Below, in pieces: positions 1 through 6,534 of a DNA stretch of 11,176 nt (its first letter is position 1; the number at the start of each line of letters is the position of its first letter). This DNA is from an uncultured Verrucomicrobiales bacterium (lineage in GTDB: Bacteria; Verrucomicrobiota; Verrucomicrobiia; Verrucomicrobiales; Akkermansiaceae). The notes under the pieces were generated by a model. It saw only the letters and a list, made by a program, of their open reading frames with translations, had not been told where the DNA came from and did not search any database. The translations under genes were made by a program, and so were the position numbers. The DNA is taken from NCBI GenBank assembly GCA_937893015.1, contig CALBJX010000101.1:1-11176 (forward strand). Reading direction: 5' to 3'.

Positions 1-29
1 GTACATCGTACATCGTACTTCGTACATTC
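1..29 (-). repeat. Heptad repeat tract (TACGATN family), left end
   Basis: Read on the minus strand this tract is a run of 7-base units of the form TACGANN (TACGAAG, TACGATG, TACGATG, then TAC), preceded by GAATG. It lies immediately downstream of the minus-strand thioredoxin-like gene. The 19-mer at 11-29 (minus) matches the 19-mer at 3615-3633 (plus) at 17 of 19 positions. The tract is cut by the window edge, so its full length is unknown. Its function is unknown; it looks like a dispersed intergenic repeat. Confidence 0.7.
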
Positions 30-33
30 AGTT

Positions 34-54
34 CGACAAACTGCTCATTTGTCG
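34..54 (-). other. Hairpin overlapping the stop codon of the thioredoxin-like gene
   Basis: CGACAAA (34-40) pairs perfectly with TTTGTCG (48-54) around a 7-base loop that contains the TGA stop. A second, mutually exclusive hairpin is possible at 29-43 (CAGTT/AACTG, 5-base loop). No T-run follows on the minus strand, so this is not a classical intrinsic terminator. It could still mark the 3' end of the transcript, or it may simply be part of the dispersed repeat that also appears at the right end of the window. Confidence 0.35.
38..53 (-). repeat. Terminal 16-mer, left copy
   Basis: On the minus strand this reads GACAAATGAGCAGTTT. It matches 15 of 16 bases of the 16-mer at 11161-11176 on the plus strand. 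The left copy overlaps the last codons and the stop of the thioredoxin-like gene. The two copies face outward, towards the window edges. Confidence 0.6.
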
Positions 55-1319
55 CTCTTCACCATCTCGATGCTGCCGCTGCAACCGAACCAGCCGTCGT
101 TGCATTGGGCGGTGAGCCAAACTTCGACAGTGGCATTCCGGGGCACATCGGGGACAGTGAAGGTCACCTCCTTGGTGTTCTTTTTGTCGTCGATACCATC
201 GGCGGTGGCAACCTGCTTACCATTGACGATGAGGCGGTAGTTACGCGTCACCATGCCGCCGTTGTTGCGGGGGACAAGGCGGAAGGTGTACGTTCCCGCG
301 CCCTGCATGCAGGGGGTGACATTCACGTGCCAGTCCTTCTCAAAGCCCAGCGTCTGCTCGCCGCTGTCGTAGTTCATATCCTTGATGGCGATGAACGCGT
401 CGGGGTCCATGTAGCGGGCGTACTTTGCGGCGCCCTTGCCGTATTCCGTCTCGGGGGCCAGGGCGACGCACTTGCGGTATGCCTCGGCGGCTTTCAGGCG
501 GGCCTCCGCGCTCTTCGTGGACTGCCACTGCTCCTTGTAGACATAGCCGAGCCCGGCGAGCCATTGCTGGCGGCTGTAGAGGGGCATGTCCTTACCGCGA
601 GCGATGATGCCGTCGACATAGGCCGCGGCCTTGGCGAAATCGCGATCCGCGCCCTTCTTGGTGCCGTTCTCACCGCCCGCCAGAAGGAGGTTGATTTCCT
701 TGTACATGGCGAGGTGATCCGTGGCGTAGGCGGCGCGGGCACCGCTCGCGTCCATGGGGTCCTGCTTGGTGATGAGCTCTTTGAGCTCGCGGTGCTGCAA
801 GGCATCGTCCTCCGCCAGCAGGGAGAGCGCGGTCTTCGCGGCAGCGGCGGCTTCTGCGCCCTGCGAAGAGCGAGCCTTCTTCACCTGCTCCGTGAAGTGC
901 GGCAGCGCGGCGAGGGAACTCTTCACCGCCGTTTGCAGGGCGGCGGGGTCGCGCACCACGGCAGCGGGGTACTTGGCGACGAAGGTGCCGTCGGGAGCCA
1001 GCAACACCGCCAGCGGCAGGCTGAACTGCGCACCGAGCGGCAGCGTCTTTTCGCGCTGCTCGTTAGGCAAGCCCGTCAGGTCATCGAACTGCCCGAAGAC
1101 CACGGGGAGCCCGCTCTCCTGCACCTGTGCAAACGCCTTCACCACGGCGGCATCGTCGTAAAGCCAGTCGGAGCCGTGCCACAGCACGAGCAGCGGCTTA
1201 TCCGCCGTCTTCGCCTGTTCCTTGGCGGCGGGGACATCGGGCAGCGGGGCGGCGGCTTGGCTCATCGCAGGCAGAAGCAGGAGCGCGGCGCACGCAAACG
1301 GAAACATATTGATTTTCAT
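45..1319 (-). CDS. Exported thioredoxin-fold protein lacking redox cysteines
   Basis: A 424-aa protein with a signal peptide (hydrophobic core about residues 6-19, likely cleavage near SQAAA at 20-24). Residues about 30-140 resemble the thioredoxin-like domains common in Verrucomicrobiota and Planctomycetes: strand LLVLWH, then GSDW (49-52), a candidate cis-proline P101 in SLPLAVLL, and the following PDG turn. Where family members have WCxxC, this protein has W52-LYDD, so both catalytic cysteines are missing and disulfide chemistry is unlikely. The middle (about 150-320) is alpha-helical and TPR-like. The C-terminal ~100 residues look like a beta-sandwich with three cysteines (TPC, QC, GC). 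It is the second gene of a minus-strand pair, 33 bp after the transglutaminase-like gene. The start is set by the signal peptide; no Shine-Dalgarno is visible. A scaffold or binding role in the periplasm is inference. Confidence 0.8.
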   Translation of the reverse strand: MKINMFPFACAALLLLPAMSQAAAPLPDVPAAKEQAKTADKPLLVLWHGSDWLYDDAAVVKAFAQVQESGLPVVFGQFDDLTGLPNEQREKTLPLGAQFSLPLAVLLAPDGTFVAKYPAAVVRDPAALQTAVKSSLAALPHFTEQVKKARSSQGAEAAAAAKTALSLLAEDDALQHRELKELITKQDPMDASGARAAYATDHLAMYKEINLLLAGGENGTKKGADRDFAKAAAYVDGIIARGKDMPLYSRQQWLAGLGYVYKEQWQSTKSAEARLKAAEAYRKCVALAPETEYGKGAAKYARYMDPDAFIAIKDMNYDSGEQTLGFEKDWHVNVTPCMQGAGTYTFRLVPRNNGGMVTRNYRLIVNGKQVATADGIDDKKNTKEVTFTVPDVPRNATVEVWLTAQCNDGWFGCSGSIEMVKSDK

Positions 1320-1352
1320 TGTCAGAAAAAAGGTTAAGTCGTTAAACTGAAA

Positions 1353-3575
1353 TCACTTCACGAACACAACGAAGTGCGAGAGGTGGGCAAACTCGGGTGC
1401 GGCGTTCTCGAACTCCACCTTCACCCACTTGCCCTTGGTGCCGCTCGGGAACGGCACCGCCCATTCGGTCGGCATATCCGCCGTCTCCGCCACCTTCATC
1501 CACGTCGCGCCGTCCGCACTGGTGTAGACAACGGCTTTCTTCATGCGGCTCAGGTTCTGGGCGGCTCCGCTCTTGCGGATGATGCAGCCCGTCATCGTCG
1601 CCGAATTCGCCAGCTCCGCGACGTAGTTCGGCTTGGCATCCTTGCCCGTGTGGCTCGCGCCGCCCGCGAGTGTCAGCACCGCGCGGTGGTCGGCGGGGCT
1701 GTCGAAATTGCAGGTGGGCGTCACGCGCAGCATGCCCTTGTCGCCCGCGGGCTTGCCGGGGATGGCGGCGGGGTTCTGCAAGGGTTCGGGCTTGGCACCG
1801 CCCATGCCCGCTGCCAGCGCGGCATCCGTCAGGGCTTGGAAGGCGGGGACGGAGCGCGCGGCTTCCGAGGCGGCAATGCCCTTGCCGTAAGCCTCGCGCA
1901 GCTTCTTGGTCTTCTCCTCGCTGTCGGTCTTGGCGGAGGCGTTGCCGTCCGTGGCTGCCTTGGCAAAGGCTTCGGAGAACATGTTTTCGTTCCCCTGAGG
2001 AATCAGCGTCTTGACCGCCCACTCCAGCAGCTGACCGAAGGTGGTGCCGTCGCCCTCGTTGAGATGGGAGGCCAGAGCCGATGTCAGGAAGGCTTTCTTG
2101 GCATCCTCGCTCACCAGACTGTCAAACTGCTTGGCGAGAAGCTCGTCGCACTTGGTCGCCCACGAAGCGGGGGTGCCGGCAATCAGCCGCTGCTCCGCCG
2201 CATAGATGGCTTCGCGCTGCTCATCCGTCATGGCATTGATGAGGTCTTCCAAATCCGCCGTTGCGTCCACGGCGGCAAAGCCGTGACCCTTGTATCGCGG
2301 CAGCAGGTCCTTGAGCAGATAGCCGTAGCAGCCCTCCGCGCTCAGACCCGCCTCTTTCATCAGGCGGTGCAGCTGCGCGCGGAAGAAGGGGTGCAGCGGC
2401 GTATAGCTGAGTGCCTGTTTCCATGCTTCCGTGGCGCCCTTCTTATCCCCCGCTGCTTCGCGAGCGCGGGCGCAGAAGCTCCAATCATATGCCTTGTCGA
2501 TGGTCTTATCATCCGCAAAGACGGCTTCCATCAGGCGGTAGGAGGTGGGGGCGCTGTGCCCGAAGATGCTGTTGTGCATGCCGCCGTCGGGACCGCCGAA
2601 ACCGCCCTGCCAGTTGCCGCGCTCCAAGCGGAAGCCGTAGGCGCAATGCCCCGGCTGGCCGCAGGTGTAAGCGGGGATGCCGTGCGCCATGGCGGCGTAG
2701 CAACCGAGGTGCGAGAGCGAGCCGCACACGCCGCCGTTCTTATGCGTCGTCTCGGCGCGGGCTTCATCCGCAAAGGGCATGTTGTACTCGCCGCCCTGCA
2801 CATTGGCACCGAACTTGGAGGGGTCGATGTAGCCCGCCGCCCAGCACGCGCTGCCGTACTTATCCCACGGGATGTTGATGGCCTCGCCCGCATATTTCAG
2901 CGAGGAAAGCCCCCACTCCTGACGCGGCTTGCCGACCACGAAGCGCAGCTCCCACGGGCGCAGGTTCTTGTAGTTGGGGTGCAGCTTGCCCTCCTGCTCG
3001 CGTTGCAGGAAGAAGTCGTAGCGTTCGTGCGGCACCACCTCGCGCGGGTCGAGCTTGCTCATGCAGGTCTCCGGGTCGCTCTCGCCGCCGCCCCAGACGG
3101 AGGCGATGGCCACGGCCAGCCCCTTGCGGGTGACAACGCCCTTGTGCGCCTGCCAGATATCAAAGAGGCAGCGCATGCCCACATCGGTGTGGTGCGGCAC
3201 CAGCCCGCAGCCCAGATAGAGTTTCACCCATTCGGTATCGCCCATAAACTTGCGGAGGAACTCCGTCTGTGCCGGGCTCTCCGCGGCAAAGCGCGTCAGG
3301 GTGTCCGCACCCGTCTCTCGAATGACCTCCAGCATACTCGCCAGGTACATTGCCCGGGGATTATCGGGGGTAATATTCTGCTCCTTCAATGCCTCGATGA
3401 GCGTCTTTTCCGCTTTCGAATAATCGCCGGCTACCAACGCATCTGTCAAAAGAGCGGCGTGGGCGGCATACTGTCGCTCGGCCGGCGTTGCAGAGGGCTC
3501 GGCACTTGCAGGCAGTGTCGGCAACACGCCCAAGCCCAGCAAACCAATCGTCAAAAATCCTGTTCTTGCAAACAT
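1353..3575 (-). CDS. Large exported protein with transglutaminase-like core and discoidin-like C-terminus
   Basis: A 740-aa protein with a signal peptide (residues 1-25, ending ASA before EPS). Residues about 30-110 are helical. A cysteine protease/transglutaminase-like core follows: C284 in GGVCGSLSHLGC at the start of a predicted helix, and H310 in GQPGHCAYGF, with Gly/Asn-rich sequence after it. This C...GH spacing and the YGFRL strand resemble transglutaminase-like enzymes, but I cannot place the third catalytic residue with certainty. Residues about 340-600 are helical and repeat-like. The last ~125 residues (from MLRVTPTCNFDSP; later YTSADGATWMKVAE and KGKWVKVEFEN) resemble an F5/8 type C (discoidin) carbohydrate-binding domain. 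A good Shine-Dalgarno (AGGAAG) sits 5-7 bases before the ATG and fixes the start. It could act on peptides or glycoproteins in the envelope; the substrate is unknown. It leads the minus-strand pair. Confidence 0.82.
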   Translation of the reverse strand: MFARTGFLTIGLLGLGVLPTLPASAEPSATPAERQYAAHAALLTDALVAGDYSKAEKTLIEALKEQNITPDNPRAMYLASMLEVIRETGADTLTRFAAESPAQTEFLRKFMGDTEWVKLYLGCGLVPHHTDVGMRCLFDIWQAHKGVVTRKGLAVAIASVWGGGESDPETCMSKLDPREVVPHERYDFFLQREQEGKLHPNYKNLRPWELRFVVGKPRQEWGLSSLKYAGEAINIPWDKYGSACWAAGYIDPSKFGANVQGGEYNMPFADEARAETTHKNGGVCGSLSHLGCYAAMAHGIPAYTCGQPGHCAYGFRLERGNWQGGFGGPDGGMHNSIFGHSAPTSYRLMEAVFADDKTIDKAYDWSFCARAREAAGDKKGATEAWKQALSYTPLHPFFRAQLHRLMKEAGLSAEGCYGYLLKDLLPRYKGHGFAAVDATADLEDLINAMTDEQREAIYAAEQRLIAGTPASWATKCDELLAKQFDSLVSEDAKKAFLTSALASHLNEGDGTTFGQLLEWAVKTLIPQGNENMFSEAFAKAATDGNASAKTDSEEKTKKLREAYGKGIAASEAARSVPAFQALTDAALAAGMGGAKPEPLQNPAAIPGKPAGDKGMLRVTPTCNFDSPADHRAVLTLAGGASHTGKDAKPNYVAELANSATMTGCIIRKSGAAQNLSRMKKAVVYTSADGATWMKVAETADMPTEWAVPFPSGTKGKWVKVEFENAAPEFAHLSHFVVFVK

Positions 3576-3586
3576 GCTCTCTTCCT
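3576..3586 (-). promoter_or_regulatory. Shine-Dalgarno for the transglutaminase-like gene
   Basis: On the minus strand AGGAAGAGAGC directly precedes the ATG at 3575. The AGGA core lies 7 bases from the start. It is one of only two convincing Shine-Dalgarno sites in the window. Confidence 0.65.
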
Positions 3587-3610
3587 ACGCTTTCCCATGG
3601 CAAAAGTCAA
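3582..3610 (-). promoter_or_regulatory. Candidate promoter for the minus-strand pair
   Basis: On the minus strand a strong -35-like TTGACT (3605-3610) is followed, after 17 bases, by a poor -10-like TAGGAA (3582-3587) that overlaps the Shine-Dalgarno. If used, transcription would start at or next to the ATG. The -10 match is weak (3 of 6), so this is tentative; an upstream TACATT is an alternative -10. Confidence 0.3.
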
Positions 3611-3614
3611 GAAA

Positions 3615-3633
3615 GAATGTACGATTTACGATG
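3615..3633 (+). repeat. Heptad repeat (TACGATN family) in the divergent intergenic region
   Basis: GAATG followed by TACGATT and TACGATG units. It matches the minus-strand tract at 11-29 at 17 of 19 positions and shares GTACGATTTACG (3619-3630) exactly with the inverted copy at 7639-7650. It lies between two divergent genes and abuts the -35 region of the plus-strand promoter. Confidence 0.65.
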
Positions 3634-3659
3634 GACTTCGCCGCATTTCCGTGTATGAT
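3632..3659 (+). promoter_or_regulatory. Candidate promoter for the 123-aa gene and its cluster
   Basis: TGGACT (3632-3637, 4 of 6 to TTGACA), a 16-base spacer and TATGAT (3654-3659, 5 of 6 to TATAAT). The ATG follows only 11 bases after the -10, which predicts a leader of about 5 nucleotides or none. The architecture resembles that before the response regulator. Confidence 0.5.
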
Positions 3660-3670
3660 GGATATACGGC

Positions 3671-4042
3671 ATGACCTTGCGACAATACATCACCGAATAC
3701 CTCGTGCAGCCCTTCCCTGAGGTGCAGCCGGATTATTGGCTGAAAATCGAGCTATGGAAGGACGGGGAAGCCTATGCGCCGACCATCCATGTGCTCGACC
3801 GCTTCCGTCTGTGCCCGAGCGGGCTGACGGAGGGGCACCGCCGCCGAAGGAAAACCTACCGCCTGTGGGTGGAGGATTCGGTCGGTATCTGGCCCGATGG
3901 CTGCACCATCCGCGGCGCGGAGGAGGAGCAGGTGGCAGGTATCGTCCTCGATGTCATGCAAAGCCGATTCAACCGCGAGCCTATCCGCGAAAGCACACGC
4001 GCCTTGTTACACGGCTATGATGAAGATTTTTCAGCTGATTGA
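3671..4042 (+). CDS. Conserved-looking hypothetical protein, 123 aa, cytoplasmic
   Basis: I do not recognise a family. The protein has no signal peptide or membrane segment. The N-terminal half (ITEYLVQPFPEVQPDYWLKIELWKDG) looks like a beta-rich fold. It is followed by a basic stretch (GHRRRRKTYRLWVED), a short strand-turn segment (IWPDGCTIRGAEEEQ) and a C-terminal helix ending in an acidic tail (GYDEDFSAD). It is the first gene of the plus-strand cluster and diverges from the transglutaminase-like gene 95 bp away. The ATG is the only sensible start after the promoter; a weak GGA at 3660-3662 is the only ribosome-binding candidate. Its last 26 bases overlap the next small gene in another frame. 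The basic patch could bind nucleic acid or an acidic partner, but that is speculation. Confidence 0.7.
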   Translation: MTLRQYITEYLVQPFPEVQPDYWLKIELWKDGEAYAPTIHVLDRFRLCPSGLTEGHRRRRKTYRLWVEDSVGIWPDGCTIRGAEEEQVAGIVLDVMQSRFNREPIRESTRALLHGYDEDFSAD

Positions 4043-4238
4043 GGCCACGCACCGCACCACGCACCGCGGCAAAATCGAAACCCGCCGCCGCTACCGCGAG
4101 CTGAGCGGGCGGGGAACGCTGACGGTCGTGTCGCAGCCGCAGTTTGTCGACCTCACCCCTGCCGATGATGCGCACCCCTACAGCTGCCGCGTGGAGACCA
4201 TCAGGCACATCCGCCGCAAGCCCTCATTCCCCGCATGA
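4017..4238 (+). CDS. Small basic protein, 73 aa, translationally coupled on both sides
   Basis: I do not recognise a family. The chosen ATG (4017; a second ATG follows directly at 4020) overlaps the end of the 123-aa gene by 26 bases. Its TGA overlaps the ATG of the next gene in the arrangement ATGA (4235-4238), a classic sign of coupled translation. The frame stays open upstream to 3897, but that extension is an Arg/Ala-rich shadow of the preceding gene, so the short form is preferred. The protein opens with MMKIFQLIEATHRTT, then an Arg-rich segment (KIETRRRYRELSGRG) and a likely beta segment (TLTVVSQPQFVDLT), and ends basic (RHIRRKPSFPA). It lacks a signal peptide and is predicted cytoplasmic. 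The overlaps suggest it works with the two flanking genes. Confidence 0.6.
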   Translation: MMKIFQLIEATHRTTHRGKIETRRRYRELSGRGTLTVVSQPQFVDLTPADDAHPYSCRVETIRHIRRKPSFPA

Positions 4239-5404
4239 AACACCCCTTTCTCTCCGCTTTTCTTCTGAGTGCCGCGCTTCTCGCCTGCTCCGTTCGGGCG
4301 GGGGACACGCCCTGGAAAACCTACGGCGAGGGCGAGGAGCAGCACCGCATCGCCCAGCCCTACATCATCTCCTACCCTGCTGATTTTGAGGTCGACCCGC
4401 AGAGTGATTGGGGCGATGTGCCGCGCCCGCGCGACCCGAAGGTCAAAACCTTCGAGCACTTCATGATTCTGCACAACCCCGAGCACACCCTCACCGTGCG
4501 AGCCTGTGATTACGACATGATTTGGCTGCAAGCAGAGCCCCGGGGCATCCGCGACCGGATGGCGCAGTTTGATCACATCCACACCATCGATATCAAGGAG
4601 GACTACATCCTCGTCTTTGCGGAAAAGACGGCGTGGCATCTGGCCTATGCCGCCTATTTCGCCCCACCGAACAGCAATGGCTGTGTCTACTGGCAGTCGC
4701 TCGCCTTCGTCTTCGAGAAAGGGACAAGCTACGCCGACCACAAGGAGGTGGTCGATGAGATGGTGCGCCGCTTCGTGCCCATCTACGCCCGCATCGGCGA
4801 GAGGCGGCGAGCCGAGGCTCAACGACAGGAGGAAGCGAACAAAGACGAGCCCGCCGAGCCGCTCTTCTTCACGACCGATGCGGCGTTCTGCCGCTCCCTG
4901 CGCGCTTCGCAAGAGGCCTACAAAGCTATACAGGAACATCAGCAGGAGCCCATCCGCATAGGCGAGATTCCCTTGGCTACCTTGGCGGAGATTCCCGCCG
5001 ACGATGATGTCTCCGCGGCGGACGACGGGACGAAAGAAATCCTCGCTCTGCTGGCCTACGAGAGCGGCAATATCCCCTGCTTGGAATATCTCCTGCGCAA
5101 GGGGTTCGCCCTGACCGACCGCGGCGGGCAACGCCTGGCCGAGGAAATCGACGAGCGCGGTCGCCCCGATGTCACCGCCCTCTTCCTGCTGTATGAACCC
5201 ATGACGGAGGAGGAGCGAGAGCAAGCCCGCACCGCCATCCGTCAGGATGCCGCATACGACTGCGAAGTCGAGCGACTGTATACCCTGTATCGGCGGCTCA
5301 ACCAAGAAGCGGGCGGGCACGCCCCCGTCACCATCACGCCCGAGGAGCGCAGCCGCCGAACGGAGCCCCGCTTCTTTAACGAGCTTGAACTTCACTATTT
5401 TTAA
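4235..5404 (+). CDS. Exported protein with N-terminal unknown domain and ankyrin-like repeats
   Basis: A 389-aa protein with an N-terminal export signal. LLAC at 15-18 could act as a lipobox, while VRA at 20-22 offers a signal peptidase I site, so it may be either a lipoprotein or soluble. Residues about 33-190 form an alpha/beta domain (QPYIISYPADFEV, FEHFMILHNPEHTLTVRACDYD, AYAAYFAPPNSNGCVYWQSLAFVF) that loosely recalls PsbP/DcrB-type lipoprotein domains; that is only a resemblance. A charged linker (about 190-210, ERRRAEAQRQEEANKDE) leads to residues about 268-325. There, LLAYESGNIPCLEYLLRKG and the following A/L-patterned helix pair look like two degenerate ankyrin repeats. It starts within the stop codon of the 73-aa gene (ATGA) and has no Shine-Dalgarno, so translation probably depends on coupling. 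The function is unknown; protein-protein binding in the periplasm is a reasonable guess. Confidence 0.75.
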   Translation: MKHPFLSAFLLSAALLACSVRAGDTPWKTYGEGEEQHRIAQPYIISYPADFEVDPQSDWGDVPRPRDPKVKTFEHFMILHNPEHTLTVRACDYDMIWLQAEPRGIRDRMAQFDHIHTIDIKEDYILVFAEKTAWHLAYAAYFAPPNSNGCVYWQSLAFVFEKGTSYADHKEVVDEMVRRFVPIYARIGERRRAEAQRQEEANKDEPAEPLFFTTDAAFCRSLRASQEAYKAIQEHQQEPIRIGEIPLATLAEIPADDDVSAADDGTKEILALLAYESGNIPCLEYLLRKGFALTDRGGQRLAEEIDERGRPDVTALFLLYEPMTEEEREQARTAIRQDAAYDCEVERLYTLYRRLNQEAGGHAPVTITPEERSRRTEPRFFNELELHYF

Positions 5405-5410
5405 CACACC

Positions 5411-6334
5411 ATGAAGCACGGTCTTTTCCCCATGCTCCTCGCCCTGCTCCTCCTGCCCTTTGCTCCCGCGCAGGAGGAGACGGACGATGTTTCATCCCTC
5501 ACCATCGAGGAGCCCGTCGCGCCCCCCTCGCGACCGCAATGGGGCATCGTCATCGTACCGCCCTACACGCATTTCGCGCCCATGGACGACATCCTCGACC
5601 TCCAGATGGCACTCTTCGACACCGAGGACGCGCAGGAAACGGCCGCCATCATCCGAACCTCGTTCATGGAGTACGACCAGCTCTCCCCCGCTGCCGCGCT
5701 CATCGGCGCACTGCGCGGCGAGCTCCGCAGTCTGAAGAAGCTGGGAGACCGCGGGCTGTTCCCCACGCCCCGCCCCGTGGAGAGCATCGTGCGCTATCTG
5801 GAGACAGGCGACGTCGGCCCCGCCGAAATGAGCGAGCGGGAACGCCATAACATGCGCCGTCTCGGCTTCGGGCCCTTCGAACCCACGCTGAAGGACATGC
5901 CGACCTCGCTGGAACAGAAATGGCAGCCTCTGCTCGCCGCCGCACACGATGAAACGCAGCCTCTCCTGTGCCGCATCAAGGGCAAGGCGGAGGGCGAGCA
6001 CCAAATCTCCAACGACTGCCCGCAGCCCGTCTCTCTCCTTCTCCACGAGTATGCAAGCCGCCGCTACGAGCGTTCATGGGAGCTCGCACCGAGCGTGCAT
6101 TTTGCCTATTGCCTGAACCTCCGCAACCGCGAAGATGGCACCGCCCTCGCCCTGCGCCTTCCCCCCGCCGAGGGCGATGAACAAAAGCCCCTCGAACGCC
6201 GCCTGAACGACATCGGCTGCATCAGCATCCGCCATGAACAATGCGGCGCACTGCACCGCCGCACCATCACCCTCCCCCTCCCTGCGGACAGTGCCGTCAT
6301 CCTGTCGTGCGCGAAGACAGCCACCACCCCCTGA
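5411..6334 (+). CDS. Exported hypothetical protein, 307 aa
   Basis: No family recognised. A clear signal peptide (MKHGLFPMLLALLLLPFAPA, cleavage after A20) leads into an acidic, Pro-rich linker (about 21-44). Residues about 45-190 are mainly helical (IVRYLETGDVGPAEMSERERHNMRRLGFG is typical). Residues about 190-300 look beta-rich, with four cysteines (C187, then one each in NDCPQP, HFAYC and IGCISI, with further Cys near the end), so disulfides are possible after export. It begins 6 bp after the 389-aa gene, with no Shine-Dalgarno, and shares the MKH opening with that gene and with the 350-aa gene downstream. Co-transcription with its neighbours is very likely from the spacing. Confidence 0.7.
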   Translation: MKHGLFPMLLALLLLPFAPAQEETDDVSSLTIEEPVAPPSRPQWGIVIVPPYTHFAPMDDILDLQMALFDTEDAQETAAIIRTSFMEYDQLSPAAALIGALRGELRSLKKLGDRGLFPTPRPVESIVRYLETGDVGPAEMSERERHNMRRLGFGPFEPTLKDMPTSLEQKWQPLLAAAHDETQPLLCRIKGKAEGEHQISNDCPQPVSLLLHEYASRRYERSWELAPSVHFAYCLNLRNREDGTALALRLPPAEGDEQKPLERRLNDIGCISIRHEQCGALHRRTITLPLPADSAVILSCAKTATTP

Positions 6335-6347
6335 CTCTCTTCCCGCC

Positions 6348-6527
6348 ATGCGCAGCTCCGCCTTCCTCGCCCTGCCGCTTTTCGCACTCTTTTTCCTGTG
6401 CCTATCCTCCTGCGCGTGGCGGGAGATTGATGTGTGCGCGGCAATGCGGCAGCTCTTCGACGCGATGTTCAAGGACATGCCGAAGAGCCGCCCGGAAAAG
6501 AACGTCGATGATACAAAACTCGTCTGA
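6348..6527 (+). CDS. Small lipoprotein, 59 aa
   Basis: The ATG at 6348 gives a precursor with a hydrophobic run (FLALPLFALFFLCL) and a good lipobox LSSC, with the lipidated cysteine at residue 22. The mature part is only 38 residues: CAWREIDVCAAMRQLFDAMFKDMPKS followed by a charged tail. An amphipathic helix (about 28-42) is likely. A longer in-frame reading from 6234 exists, but its first 38 residues overlap the preceding gene and would bury the signal sequence, so the short form is preferred. It lies 13 bp after the 307-aa gene and 7 bp before the 350-aa gene. Small lipoproteins often anchor or regulate envelope complexes; its actual role is unknown. Confidence 0.65.
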   Translation: MRSSAFLALPLFALFFLCLSSCAWREIDVCAAMRQLFDAMFKDMPKSRPEKNVDDTKLV

Positions 6528-6534
6528 TTCCGCT

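Noticed and set aside
1..60. CRISPR array considered for the repeated GTACATC units
   Set aside because: The units are 7 bases and contiguous without spacers; no cas gene is present in the window.
105..1337. A 410-residue plus-strand frame opposite the thioredoxin-like gene
   Set aside because: It is an antisense shadow: no signal peptide, Gly/Arg/Leu-rich composition, and the opposite strand has a coherent exported protein.
1374..3674. A 766-residue open frame on the plus strand opposite the transglutaminase-like gene
   Set aside because: It mirrors the minus-strand gene across its whole length. Its translation is Arg/Gly/Ala-rich with no domain or signal, while the minus strand has a signal peptide, a Shine-Dalgarno and recognisable motifs. 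Long antisense frames are expected at this GC content.
4178..5419. A 413-residue minus-strand frame opposite the ankyrin-like gene
   Set aside because: The plus-strand gene has a signal peptide and ATGA coupling to its neighbour. The minus frame has neither a plausible start context nor a domain.
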